A stretch of 64,000 nucleotides of DNA from JADLHS01 sp964594985. Its GTDB lineage: Bacteria; Verrucomicrobiota; Verrucomicrobiia; Limisphaerales; JADLHS01. Where the stretch lies: assembly GCA_964594985.1 (NCBI GenBank), contig CAZQNQ010000013.1, forward strand, positions 1-64,000. The letters run 5' to 3'. The notes under the pieces were generated by a model. It was not told the DNA's origin and did no database searches. It saw only the letters and a list, made by a program, of their open reading frames with translations. A program made the translations under genes and the position numbers. Positions 7,898 to 16,150 of the stretch are shown one piece after another; position 1 is the first letter of the stretch; each line of letters opens with the position of its first letter.

Positions 7898-8497
7898 TCA
7901 GGATTCCTTCTTCCCGCGCACGAAGGGCAATTTGATGGTCGAGGTCAGCTTGGTGAGGAACGATTTTTTCTTCGGCTTCTCCACTACGATCATTTCCACC
8001 TGGTGGCTGCACAGCTTGCAAAGTTTAAGCGTCTTGCCGCCTTTGCGGCGCAGGCGCGTCACGCAGGCATCGCACAAGACCGAATGACAATAAGTGCAGC
8101 GATGCGTCACGCGCGAGCCCGGGTGCCGCTGACACAACATCGCGCCGTCCGGCAAAACCACGGGCGGTGCCGGAACCGGCCGCTCGATCTCGGGAATGGC
8201 GATCCGGGCATCCGTGGTATCAATCACGAATTCCACGTCGCCCAACCGCAGCTTCTGGCCCGGCTGCAGGACCGCCTGCTTGACGAGCGCGTCATTGATG
8301 AAGGTCCCGTTGGTCGAATCCAGGTCGCGCAACAAAACGCCGTCGGCCGTGAGGATCAGTTCCGCATGACGCGCCGAGACAGTGGGATGATTGACGGGAA
8401 AATGATTCTCCGGATCGCGACCAAAATGATTCACGCCAAGGTTTAATTCTAAAACCTCGGGCTCCCCCGTTCCTGTCGTCTTTAGTAGTCGCGCCAT
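7898..8497 (-). CDS. FHA-domain protein with a zinc-binding B-box-like tail
   Basis: The N-terminal forkhead-associated domain (about residues 15-95) has GRDPENHF, SARHAELIL and LDSTNGTFIND, the phosphothreonine-binding loops. After a proline-rich linker, a cysteine/histidine-rich module follows (CQRHP, HRCTYCHSVLCDACV, LCKLCSHQVE) that should bind zinc. The tail is lysine-rich. It probably recruits phosphorylated partners, with a kinase elsewhere in the genome. It follows cysA on the same strand after about 95 bases, but nothing ties it to sulfur metabolism. Confidence 0.85.
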   Translation of the reverse strand: MARLLKTTGTGEPEVLELNLGVNHFGRDPENHFPVNHPTVSARHAELILTADGVLLRDLDSTNGTFINDALVKQAVLQPGQKLRLGDVEFVIDTTDARIAIPEIERPVPAPPVVLPDGAMLCQRHPGSRVTHRCTYCHSVLCDACVTRLRRKGGKTLKLCKLCSHQVEMIVVEKPKKKSFLTKLTSTIKLPFVRGKKES

Positions 8498-8591
8498 ACC
8501 TTACAGCCCCGGATATTTGAAGATTTTAAGCAGCAGATTGTTGACTTGTCGAGATTTTCGCGCCGGGGTTTTGACGACCCCAACCGCCGGG

Positions 8592-9695
8592 TCAGATGTT
8601 CTCACCAATCGTCGGCGGGGCTTGATAGCGCGATTCCACTTCGGGCGACAATTTTGCATCTTCACTCGCCAGCACACGGTAATTCTTGATCTGGAAGGAA
8701 ACCTCGCGCCCGTCCTCCAACCCTAGCGAGGCGTATTCTTCCTTTGTCATGCGGCTGCGCAAAATCAGTCCGGAAGGCAGTTCCAATTCCAGTCGCAACA
8801 TGATGCCGAGAAAGAACGTATGACGCAGCACGGCGCGATACGGCAACAGACTGAGGTCGGTGGAAATTTGCACGGCATACGGGCGAAAGCCAATCCGCAG
8901 CTTGGCGCCATCTGCCTGGCCAGCGGCGGGAAATTGCAGTTCGTTGACCCGGGCGACGCCGCCGCGCACTTCGGTATCAAGAACATTCATCACGCCGACG
9001 AAACGGGCGACAAATTCGTTCTCCGGCTGTTCATAAACTTCGCGGGGCGAGCCGATCTGCTCCAGATTGCCCTTGGAGAAGATTACAATGCGATTGGAAA
9101 CCTCCATCGCCTCTTCCTGATCGTGCGTCACGAAAATCGTCGTCACGTTCAGGTCGTGGTGCAACTTCACCAGCCACTCGCGCAACTCCTGACGGATTTT
9201 CGCGTCCACGGCCCCGAACGGTTCGTCGAGCAGCAACACGCTCGGCTTCGGCGCGAGCGCGCGGGCGATGGCGACCCGTTGCCGCTGCCCGCCGGAAAGC
9301 TGATGTGGATAACGTTTCTCCAATCCGCTCAGGCCGAACAACTCGATCAACTCCGCGACGCGCGCTTCGATGTCCGCCTTCTTCCACTTCTTGATCTTGA
9401 GCCCGAACGCGATGTTTTTGAACACGCTCATGTTGCGGAACAACGCGTAGCCCTGAAACACGAACCCGATGTTGCGCTGCTGCACCGACACGTCATTGAC
9501 GCGTTGACCCCGGATGAAGATGTCGCCCTCGGTCGGCACTTCCAGCCCGGCGATCATGCGCAGCACCGTCGTCTTGCCGCCGCCGCTCGGGCCGAGCAAG
9601 CCGACCAGCTCGCCGTCGTTGACGGAGAAATTCACGTCGTTCACGGCGGTCACTTCGCCGAATTTCTTTGATATGCTCTTTAGCTCGATACTCAC
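8592..9695 (-). CDS. cysA: Sulfate/thiosulfate ABC transporter ATP-binding protein
   Basis: Powers sulfate import through CysT and CysW. The 367-residue protein has Walker A (GPSGGGKTTV), Q-loop (FVFQGYALF), signature LSGGQRQRVAIARAL, Walker B (VLLLDEPFGAVD) and the switch histidine (VTHDQEEAM). A TOBE-like regulatory domain forms the C-terminus. The start is GTG at 9695 and has no clear ribosome site. The bases just upstream belong to the inverted repeat of the four-helix-bundle insertion, so the original leader appears to have been replaced. It is the last gene of the cys cluster. Confidence 0.95.
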   Translation of the reverse strand: MSIELKSISKKFGEVTAVNDVNFSVNDGELVGLLGPSGGGKTTVLRMIAGLEVPTEGDIFIRGQRVNDVSVQQRNIGFVFQGYALFRNMSVFKNIAFGLKIKKWKKADIEARVAELIELFGLSGLEKRYPHQLSGGQRQRVAIARALAPKPSVLLLDEPFGAVDAKIRQELREWLVKLHHDLNVTTIFVTHDQEEAMEVSNRIVIFSKGNLEQIGSPREVYEQPENEFVARFVGVMNVLDTEVRGGVARVNELQFPAAGQADGAKLRIGFRPYAVQISTDLSLLPYRAVLRHTFFLGIMLRLELELPSGLILRSRMTKEEYASLGLEDGREVSFQIKNYRVLASEDAKLSPEVESRYQAPPTIGENI

Positions 9696-9698
9696 TGG

Positions 9699-10184
9699 GA
9701 GTTGATAGTGGAGAGTGGATTGTTGATAGAAAAGCGGTCAACGGGCGTTGCGTTGTGATGCTCGCAGCCCGCTTAACATGCGGCCCTGCTCTTCGGCGGC
9801 AACGTATAGCTGCTTGAATTCTGCTTCATTTAGGAAGCCTTGCTTCCTGGCGATGAAGGATTGCGAAACAACTTCAAAAACTGAACCGGTGGCGATTTCC
9901 AGAAATCGTGCGAAGTCGTGCTTGGAAAACCGCGAGCTGCCTTCTGCGATATTCGCCGAGATCGAAACCGCCGCTCTGCGCATCTGGCTTGTCAGGCCAA
10001 AGCGTTCGTCTCCCGGAAAACCTTTTGCAACCGAATAAACCATGTCCGCAAAATCAATCGCCTTATGCCACGTCTCCAGTTTTTCAAATGTGAACATATA
10101 ATTCTTTTCTATGGGCGTTATCTGTTTCAAGCGACCTTGCGAATGAAGTCCGCTCCATCCACTATCCACCATCAACTATCCACC
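9699..10184. mobile_element. Inverted-repeat unit carrying a four-helix-bundle gene
   Basis: The left end 9699-9729 (GTTGATAGTGGAGAGTGGAT) and right end 10155-10184 (reverse complement GGTGGATAGTTGATGGTGGA...) share about 17 of 20 aligned bases, in inverted orientation. They enclose a single small gene between cysW and cysA. The right end supplies the stop codon of cysW; the left end abuts the cysA start. This is structurally parallel to the GxxExxY cassette but with unrelated ends. Confidence 0.65.
9738..10097 (-). CDS. Four-helix-bundle protein (23S rRNA IVP / TIGR02436 family)
   Basis: A 119-residue all-helical protein, starting MFTFEKLETWHKAIDFADMV, with the family core GLTSQMRRAAVSISANIAEG and a long final helix to the C-terminus. 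Homologues occur inside intervening sequences of 23S rRNA genes and as dispersed single genes; the molecular role is unknown. The frame extends upstream, but the methionine at 10097 begins the conserved domain. The gene breaks the cysT-cysW-cysA order and is bounded by inverted repeats, so it is an insertion rather than a transporter component. Confidence 0.85.
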   Translation of the reverse strand: MFTFEKLETWHKAIDFADMVYSVAKGFPGDERFGLTSQMRRAAVSISANIAEGSSRFSKHDFARFLEIATGSVFEVVSQSFIARKQGFLNEAEFKQLYVAAEEQGRMLSGLRASQRNAR

Positions 10185-11077
10185 TTTTCAATCTGCGCCT
10201 GCTGCGCGAGTTCGTATTCGCGGTGCTGCCGCCATTCGAGGAAAGTTTTGAAACCGAGGGTCACCAGCGCCAGCACCGCCAACAGACTCGCCACCGCAAA
10301 CGCCGCCTGGCCTTTGAATTCGTCGTTCAAACTTTCCACGCGCAACGGCATCGTCTGGGTCTTGCCCGCGATGTTTTGGCTCACGACCCGTACCGCACCG
10401 TATTCCCCCATCGCCCGCGCGTTGCACAGGATGATGCCATAGAGCAAACCCCACTTCACGCTCGGCAACGTCACATGCCAGAAGGTTTGCCAGCCATTAG
10501 CGCCGAGTGTCAGCGCCGCCTGCTCCTGATCCGTCCCGGCGGCTTGCATCACTGGAATCAACTCCCGTGCGACGAATGGGAACGTGATGAACACCGTCGC
10601 CAGAATGATTCCCGGCACCGCAAAAATGATTTGCAGATCGTGGGCCTGCAACCATTCCCCGAAGTAACCTTGCAGCCCGAACAGCACGATGAACATCAAG
10701 CCCGCCACCACCGGCGACACCGAGAACGGCAGGTCAATCAACGTGATGAGCAGCGCCTTGCCCCGAAACTCAAACTTGGCGATGGCCCACGCCGCCGCCA
10801 GACCGAAAAAGACATTTAACGGCACACTGATCGCCGCGATGAGCAATGTGAGCTTCATCGCCGCCCACGCGTCCGGATCTGAAATCGCCTGCCAATAACC
10901 GCTCCAGCCTTTCGAGAACGCCTGCGCGAAAACATTGACCAGCGGCAGCAACAGGAATACCAGGCAGAAAATCATCGCGATACCGATGAGCGTCCACTTG
11001 GCCAGCGGCGGCTCTTCCGTGCCCCGCTGGGATTTGGCGCGACCGCCGGCGACTTGTCGTTTTACGATTCCAGCCAT
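10172..11077 (-). CDS. cysW: Sulfate ABC transporter permease CysW
   Basis: An inner-membrane permease of 301 residues with about six membrane segments. It has the EAA-type coupling loop (EQAALTLGANGWQTFWHVTLP) that contacts CysA, and CysW-typical NARAMGEYGAVRVVSQNIAG and LRVESLNDEF. An N-terminal cytosolic stretch of about 25 residues precedes the first membrane helix. The last residues (EKVDS) and the stop codon come from the inverted repeat of the adjacent insertion, so the native C-terminus has been slightly changed. It pairs with CysT upstream. Confidence 0.95.
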   Translation of the reverse strand: MAGIVKRQVAGGRAKSQRGTEEPPLAKWTLIGIAMIFCLVFLLLPLVNVFAQAFSKGWSGYWQAISDPDAWAAMKLTLLIAAISVPLNVFFGLAAAWAIAKFEFRGKALLITLIDLPFSVSPVVAGLMFIVLFGLQGYFGEWLQAHDLQIIFAVPGIILATVFITFPFVARELIPVMQAAGTDQEQAALTLGANGWQTFWHVTLPSVKWGLLYGIILCNARAMGEYGAVRVVSQNIAGKTQTMPLRVESLNDEFKGQAAFAVASLLAVLALVTLGFKTFLEWRQHREYELAQQAQIEKVDS

Positions 11078-11104
11078 TTAGTTTGTTTGGGAAAAAGCGA
11101 CATC

Positions 11105-11257
11105 CGCCCTCACCCCGGCCCTCTCCCCCGGGAGAGGGAGAACCGCTCGCTGTCTCTCGCGAATCCGCAAGCTGAAGATTGCAGAGCAACTCAGATCAAT
11201 ACCGGCGCGCGCTCTTCCCGCCCCCTCTCCCCGGGGGAGAGGGCCGGGGTGAGGGCG
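11105..11257. repeat. Paired palindrome element between cysT and cysW
   Basis: Two inverted copies of CGCCCTCACCCCGGCCCTCT (each itself a hairpin through CCCCCGGG) at 11105-11139 and 11221-11257 enclose about 80 bases. Units of the same design lie at 44234-44386 and 52396-52591. It fills most of the 269-base gap between cysT and cysW, where nothing else was seen. Confidence 0.85.
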
Positions 11258-11346
11258 AGCGTTAAAACATGAATGCCCGGCCTTCGTCTCAATCCCGGCC
11301 GGGAGATTAAGATTAAGACGAAGATTATGATTAAGAACGGAAGCCT

Positions 11347-12546
11347 TCATCCTTTCACAAACTTGCTCGCCCATTGCTCGATGAGATTGATCGCCACCAG
11401 CAGCACGAACGAAAAGACCAGCAGCACCACCGCCATCGTCATCGCGCCGGCGTAATCGAACTGCTCCAGCCGCATCACGATCAGATACGGCGCGATCTCG
11501 CTCTTGAACGGCAGGTTGCTCGAGATGAAAACGATCGAGCCGTATTCGCCGATGGCCCGCGCGAACGCCAGCGCGAACCCCGTGATGATGGATGGCAGCA
11601 ACGACGGCGCGATGACGCTGAGGAATGTTCGCAACCGTCCCGCGCCGAGCATGGCGGAAGCTTCTTCAACTTCACGCTCGAAATTTTCCAGCACCGGCTG
11701 CAGTGTCCGCACGACGAAGGGCATGCCCACGAACGTCAATGCGATCACCACGGCGAACCACGGCATGTAGAGCGTGATCGGCTCCAGCCGCCCATCCGCG
11801 TTTGGCTGGGCAAAGAAACGCCCCAGCCAGCCGTTCACCGCAAACAGGCTCGACAGCGTCAAGCCCGCCACCGCCGTCGGCAGCGCGAACGGAAAGTCCA
11901 CCAGCGCATCAATAAAGCGACGACCGGGAAATTCGTACCGCACCAGCACCCATGCCAGCAACGTCCCAAAGATGGCATTGACAAACGCGGCGATCAGCGA
12001 CGCACCGAACGTGAGCTTGTACGCCGCGAGCGCCCGTTCTGATTTTACCGAGAGCCAGAGGTCCAGCCAACTCGTCCGCTTCTTGATGCTGGAATGAAAC
12101 GCGTCCTCCAGCAGCGTCCGGTTCAACCACACTACATGGCCGCCATGCTTCAGATACCACGATGCTTTTTCGCTGAGCGAGATCCCCTCGAATCGTTCCT
12201 TGTCAAAAATCGTTTCCCCGGCCACCAACTGATTCAGCGCGCCGATGAATTCAGCCTGCCCCGGCACATTCGTTGCCCCGCCGGAGGCGATCTGTTGCCG
12301 GGTTGCTTCCGGCAATTTCTCCCACACGAACAGCGTGAGCTTGTCCGGATGCGCTTTGACCTGCTCGATGAAGTCGGGCAGATCATCAAAGTCTTTTCCC
12401 GTGAACTCCACCGAGCCCGCGCCGGATTGGAAGACCCGCAGGAACAGCGCCGCCATCGGGATCATCACGATCAAGCTCAGGTAGAGCACCGTGTATCCCA
12501 TCGTCAGGCCGAAGCCCGGGAGCGCGTTGAATTTCTTTTCAGCCAT
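11347..12546 (-). CDS. cysT: Sulfate ABC transporter permease CysT with an enlarged first loop
   Basis: The inner-membrane partner of CysW. The core from LAAYKLTFGASLIAAFVNAI onward is CysT-like: RYEFPGRRFIDALVDFPFAL, PTAVAGLTLSSLFAVNGWLG, the EAA-type loop EEASAMLGAGRLRTFLSVI, and the final MRLEQFDYAGAM. The protein has 399 residues against roughly 275-290 for typical CysT. The excess is a hydrophilic block of about 110 residues (around 45-155) after the first membrane helix. It contains DDLPDFIEQVKAHPDKL and SWYLKHGGHVVWLN and should face the periplasm. It might contact the separately encoded sulfate-binding protein (inference). Confidence 0.93.
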   Translation of the reverse strand: MAEKKFNALPGFGLTMGYTVLYLSLIVMIPMAALFLRVFQSGAGSVEFTGKDFDDLPDFIEQVKAHPDKLTLFVWEKLPEATRQQIASGGATNVPGQAEFIGALNQLVAGETIFDKERFEGISLSEKASWYLKHGGHVVWLNRTLLEDAFHSSIKKRTSWLDLWLSVKSERALAAYKLTFGASLIAAFVNAIFGTLLAWVLVRYEFPGRRFIDALVDFPFALPTAVAGLTLSSLFAVNGWLGRFFAQPNADGRLEPITLYMPWFAVVIALTFVGMPFVVRTLQPVLENFEREVEEASAMLGAGRLRTFLSVIAPSLLPSIITGFALAFARAIGEYGSIVFISSNLPFKSEIAPYLIVMRLEQFDYAGAMTMAVVLLVFSFVLLVAINLIEQWASKFVKG

Positions 12547-12721
12547 GTGGCGGGCAGAGATTAGTGGACGAAACGGTCATCCGACAACCCTTGAAATGCT
12601 ATATCGGCTGGTTTCGGCGCCGGAACGTGCGCGTTGGTGGAGAAAACCCAAATTTCAGTTTCGGCAGCGCAACCCTTTGGGCTCGCACAACCGATCCTGC
12701 CGGCTCACGCTTTCCGGCCAA

Positions 12722-13711
12722 TCAAATCGTGTAATCATAATCCGCCGCCTTCTTTTTCGACGCCTTATCAAGAATGCTCAACTGCTTCTCCTCGTAAACC
12801 ACCAGCGAGTTCGTTGGAACGCTGTGCATGAGGAACACATTTGCCCCGATGGTCGAATTCGCCCCGATGAAGGTCTTGCCGCCGAGGATGGTGGAGTTCG
12901 GGTAGATCGTCACATTGTCGCCAACATCGGGATGGCGTTTGCCGCCTTTGACGACGTGGCCATCCTCGTCTTTCACAAAGCTCCGCGCCCCCAGCGTGAC
13001 GCCGTGATAAATCTTCACGTTGTTCCCGATGTTGCACGTCTCGCCGATCACCACACCCGTGCCGTGATCAATGAAGAAGTGCGTGCCGATGCTCGCGCCG
13101 GGATGAATATCAATCCCCGTGCGGCTGTGGGCCCACTCGGTCATCATGCGCGGCACGATCGGCGCACCGTAATGATACAGCCGGTGCGCGAGGCGTTGGA
13201 TGGCGATGGCTTCGATGAACGGATACGAAAGAATCACTTCCTCGCGATGCAGCGTCGCGGGATCGCCGTTGAACGCCTCCTCGATGTCGGTGCGCAACAA
13301 ATCGCGGACTTCCGGCAGCGTCTGACAGAACTTGCGGATGATCGGCGGCGTGCGACCCGTAGGCTTGTGCGGATCGCCGATGCGGACGGCTTTGCGGACT
13401 TGTTCGGTGAGGCGTTTGATCACTCCGGCAAGTCGTGCGGCGGTAACTTCCTCAATGGAATTATGCTGCACGGCATCTTCATCGTGGAAGCCGGGGAAAA
13501 TGATCTGCAGCAGGTCTTCGCAAATCTGCCCGACCGCGCGTTTGGAGGGCATGTTATGCGCGTCGCGATTATTCAAACCGCCGGCGCGCGCGTACGAGCG
13601 CAGGAGTTCCGTGACCGAGGTGTCCACCAGTTCCGCCATCCACACCGCGTCGCGGCGGGGCGTGCCACCGATCAATTCGGTTTCATGCGCTGCCGATTTG
13701 GATTCGCTCAT
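12722..13711 (-). CDS. cysE: Serine O-acetyltransferase (EpsC type)
   Basis: Forms O-acetylserine, the acceptor for sulfide in cysteine synthesis. The 329-residue protein has an N-terminal helical domain (LRTDIEEAFNGDPATLHREE) and a left-handed hexapeptide-repeat domain. The latter includes HPGASIGTHFFIDHGTGVVI with the active-site histidines, GETCNIGNNVKIYHGVTLGA, and IYPNSTILGGKTFIGANSTI. The long N-terminus resembles EpsC/plant-like forms more than E. coli CysE. The ATG at 13711 begins a plausible protein; the longer frame upstream overlaps the rhodanese gene fully and is not used. The four-base overlap with the rhodanese stop implies coupling. Association with a Family 2A encapsulin is a recurring arrangement as I recall it. 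Confidence 0.95.
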   Translation of the reverse strand: MSESKSAAHETELIGGTPRRDAVWMAELVDTSVTELLRSYARAGGLNNRDAHNMPSKRAVGQICEDLLQIIFPGFHDEDAVQHNSIEEVTAARLAGVIKRLTEQVRKAVRIGDPHKPTGRTPPIIRKFCQTLPEVRDLLRTDIEEAFNGDPATLHREEVILSYPFIEAIAIQRLAHRLYHYGAPIVPRMMTEWAHSRTGIDIHPGASIGTHFFIDHGTGVVIGETCNIGNNVKIYHGVTLGARSFVKDEDGHVVKGGKRHPDVGDNVTIYPNSTILGGKTFIGANSTIGANVFLMHSVPTNSLVVYEEKQLSILDKASKKKAADYDYTI

Positions 13712-14244
13712 GATGATGCTTTCTTGTTCCAAGGAGCTTTTGCCAGCAGCAATCCCATCCCGCAAAAATCCGTGATGCCCGCGAAGACCAGGCCCGCCCC
13801 GACGAAAGCCGACAACCCAAAGAAACCGGGATGTACAAACCAACCAAGAACTACGCCGATGAACACCAGCGCTCCCGCCACGATGCGCACCTGCCGTTCG
13901 AGACTGATGACTTTGGTTTTACCGCGCACCACGGGAAGATTGGATTCAATCCAAGCGAGCGTTCCGCCTTCAATCACGACCGGCTCGGCGAAACCTTCCT
14001 TGGCAAACTTCTCCGCCGCTTTGATGGCGCGCTGGCCGCTGCGACACAGAAAATAAACCGGTTGGTCCTTGCGAATCTGCCCCGAACCCGCGAGTTCCTT
14101 GGGATTGATTTCATCCAGCGGAATGCTGCGCGCCTCGGCAACGTGAACCTCGGCGAACTCCACCGGCGTCCGCACGTCCAGCAGTGGCAGGTTCGGTTGC
14201 ACGGCGAGAAGTTTCTGCAGTTCGAGCGGCGAGAGGGTTTTCAT
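13708..14244 (-). CDS. Rhodanese-like sulfurtransferase with membrane tail
   Basis: A 178-residue protein. Residues about 5-105 form a rhodanese domain (LLDVRTPVEFAEVHV, GGTLAWIESNLPV) with active-site loop CRSGQRA. The cysteine is present, so it can carry a persulfide. The C-terminal part has two hydrophobic segments (VRIVAGALVFIGVVLGWFV and LSAFVGAGLVFAGITDFCGM) of the DUF2892 type, as in YgaP. It is therefore a membrane-anchored sulfurtransferase. It lies between the desulfurase and cysE and overlaps cysE. It probably accepts or donates sulfane sulfur with the encapsulated desulfurase (inference). Confidence 0.9.
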   Translation of the reverse strand: MKTLSPLELQKLLAVQPNLPLLDVRTPVEFAEVHVAEARSIPLDEINPKELAGSGQIRKDQPVYFLCRSGQRAIKAAEKFAKEGFAEPVVIEGGTLAWIESNLPVVRGKTKVISLERQVRIVAGALVFIGVVLGWFVHPGFFGLSAFVGAGLVFAGITDFCGMGLLLAKAPWNKKASS

Positions 14245-14256
14245 AGCGGAAGATTT

Positions 14257-14413
14257 AACCACAGATGGACACAGATGGACACGGATAAGGTGGGGAAGGT
14301 AGGACGCGTCACTCCGTGCGCGCCGTTCAATTGCTGCCAAGGTGCGGCGCGCACGGAGTGACGCGCCCTACCGGCTCTATCCCATCCGTGTTTATCAGTG
14401 TTCATCCGTGGTT
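14257..14413. mobile_element. Gene-less inverted-repeat unit with an inner palindrome
   Basis: The ends 14257-14286 and 14384-14413 are inverted copies of the GxxExxY-cassette ends (AACCACAGATGGACACAGAT and reverse complement AACCACGGATGAACACTGAT). Inside sits another palindrome, 14298-14372 (GGTAGGACGCGTCACTCCGT... / ...ACGGAGTGACGCGCCCTACC), the family also found at 63760-63836. The right end begins three bases before the desulfurase stop. This explains the whole gap between sufS and the rhodanese gene. Confidence 0.75.
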
Positions 14414-14416
14414 GAT

Positions 14417-16150
14417 TCATTTTCGATTCAACGCGCGCAGCGAACGCACCAGCGCATCCACTTCCTCGCGGGTATTGTAAAATGCCAGCGACGGACGGAC
14501 GCTGGTTTCGAGTCCGAAATGCCGGATGGCCGGTTGCGCACAGTGATGCCCCGCGCGCACCGCAATGCCCTGCTTGTCCAACTGCCGGGCAATGCTTTCG
14601 TTCGACACGCCGGGAATCACGAACGACAAGACGCTCGCCTTATTCGCTGCTGTGCCGATGGGTTGCAACCCGGGAATCGTCGCCAGCGCGTGCGTGGCGT
14701 ATTCGAGCAGCGCGTGTTCATAAGCGGCAATCGCGGGAATGCCGACCTTGAACAGATAATCAATCGCCGCGCCAAGTCCGACGACGCCCGCAATATCCGG
14801 GGTTCCCGCCTCAAACTTTTCCGGCGCGCTTTTGTAAACCGTTTTCTCGAACCGCACGTCCTGAATCATGTGGCCGCCCCCCTGCCACGGCGGCATGGCT
14901 TCGAGCAACGCGGCCTTGCCATAAAGCGCGCCGATGCCGGTCGGGGCAAAAATCTTGTGGCCCGAGAACACATAGAAATCCGCGTCGAGCGCGGTGACAT
15001 TCACCGGCAGATGTGGCGTGGATTGCGCGCCGTCAATCAGCACGGGCACCCCGCGCGCGTGAGCCAGCGCGATGATCTGCTCCACCGGATTGATTGTGCC
15101 GAGCGAATTGGAAACATGCGCCACGGAAACAATCTTCGTGCGCGGCCCGAGCAGCTTCACGTATTCGTCGAGGATCAGTTCGCCGCGATCATTGATCGGG
15201 ATGACGCGAACGGTTGCGCCGGTTTGTTCCGCCAGCAACTGCCACGGCACGATGTTCGCGTGATGCTCCAGTTCGCTGATGATGATTTCGTCGCCGGCGC
15301 CGATGCTTTTGCGCCCGTAACTTTGCGCGACGAGATTGATGGCTTCGGTCGAGCCGCGGACGAAGATGATTTCCTTCGCGTCCGCCGCGCCGAGGAATTT
15401 ACGCACCTTCTCGCGCCCCGCTTCAAACAGTTCCGTCGCGCGGGTGGATATCGTGTGCGCCGCCCGATGAATGTTCGAGTTGTCGCGACTGTAGAACTGT
15501 GCGGTCGCATCAATCACCGCCTGCGGCTTGTGCGTGGTGGCCGCGTTGTCGAGCCAGATGAGCGGGTGACCATTGACGAACTGATGCAACGCCGGAAAGT
15601 CTCGGCGCACGCCATCAATGTCGAACTTCGGAATCGGCGCCGTATTCTTCGGATACGACTGACAGGCGGCGGGAGATTTACCGGAAGGTTGATGACTTTT
15701 CAGGAAATAGAAGTCCGGCGTGGCAAGCGATTCCGGCTGGGCAAAACCGAGAACCGAATTAGAGTTGGCGGTCTTCGTGTCGGGGCGATTGTTTTCCGGG
15801 CGATAGCTGCCGTTGCAACGCGGTTCGCCAAACGCATACGAATCACCCGACTCCGGCGCGTGCGCGCCAGTTGGCGTTTGTTCTGTTGAAGTGAGCTTTG
15901 GCGCGGCGGGTTGCGCACTCGGATGCACCGGTGGCAAAGCCGACGGCGCATCGTTTGAAGCCACATTGGGCAGGCTGGGTGACACTGGCAATTCTGCTGG
16001 CGCATTGGGCACTGACGCCGGTGGCTTCGCGCCTCGGGCCAAACCCGAAAACGCCTCGGCCACCAGTTGCGCGACCAGATCGGTGTGAGCGGATTCGTTC
16101 GCCGCCGGAACGGCAGCGAGCGATGCATCACTATTTGGCGCTGTAGTCAT
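14417..16150 (-). CDS. sufS: Cysteine desulfurase, putative encapsulin cargo
   Basis: A PLP enzyme that removes sulfur from cysteine as an enzyme-bound persulfide. The catalytic part starts near residue 176 (FDIDGVRRDFPALHQFVNGH). It has NIHRAAHTIS, HHANIVPW, the PLP lysine in SGHKIFAPTG (about K399), the catalytic cysteine in RAGHHCAQP (about C537), and RPSLAFYNT. The first 175 residues are Pro/Ala/Ser/Asn-rich and low in complexity, apart from a short amphipathic stretch (LVAQLVAEAFSGLARG, 25-40). Ordinary SufS proteins of about 410 residues lack this. Such extensions serve as encapsulation signals in Family 2A encapsulin systems. The start overlaps the shell gene by 20 bases. Confidence 0.95.
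   Translation of the reverse strand: MTTAPNSDASLAAVPAANESAHTDLVAQLVAEAFSGLARGAKPPASVPNAPAELPVSPSLPNVASNDAPSALPPVHPSAQPAAPKLTSTEQTPTGAHAPESGDSYAFGEPRCNGSYRPENNRPDTKTANSNSVLGFAQPESLATPDFYFLKSHQPSGKSPAACQSYPKNTAPIPKFDIDGVRRDFPALHQFVNGHPLIWLDNAATTHKPQAVIDATAQFYSRDNSNIHRAAHTISTRATELFEAGREKVRKFLGAADAKEIIFVRGSTEAINLVAQSYGRKSIGAGDEIIISELEHHANIVPWQLLAEQTGATVRVIPINDRGELILDEYVKLLGPRTKIVSVAHVSNSLGTINPVEQIIALAHARGVPVLIDGAQSTPHLPVNVTALDADFYVFSGHKIFAPTGIGALYGKAALLEAMPPWQGGGHMIQDVRFEKTVYKSAPEKFEAGTPDIAGVVGLGAAIDYLFKVGIPAIAAYEHALLEYATHALATIPGLQPIGTAANKASVLSFVIPGVSNESIARQLDKQGIAVRAGHHCAQPAIRHFGLETSVRPSLAFYNTREEVDALVRSLRALNRK

Noticed and set aside
12722..13843. Longer 373-codon start for cysE
   Set aside because: It would lie in the rhodanese coding region and adds residues unlike any acetyltransferase; ATG at 13711 gives the expected protein.
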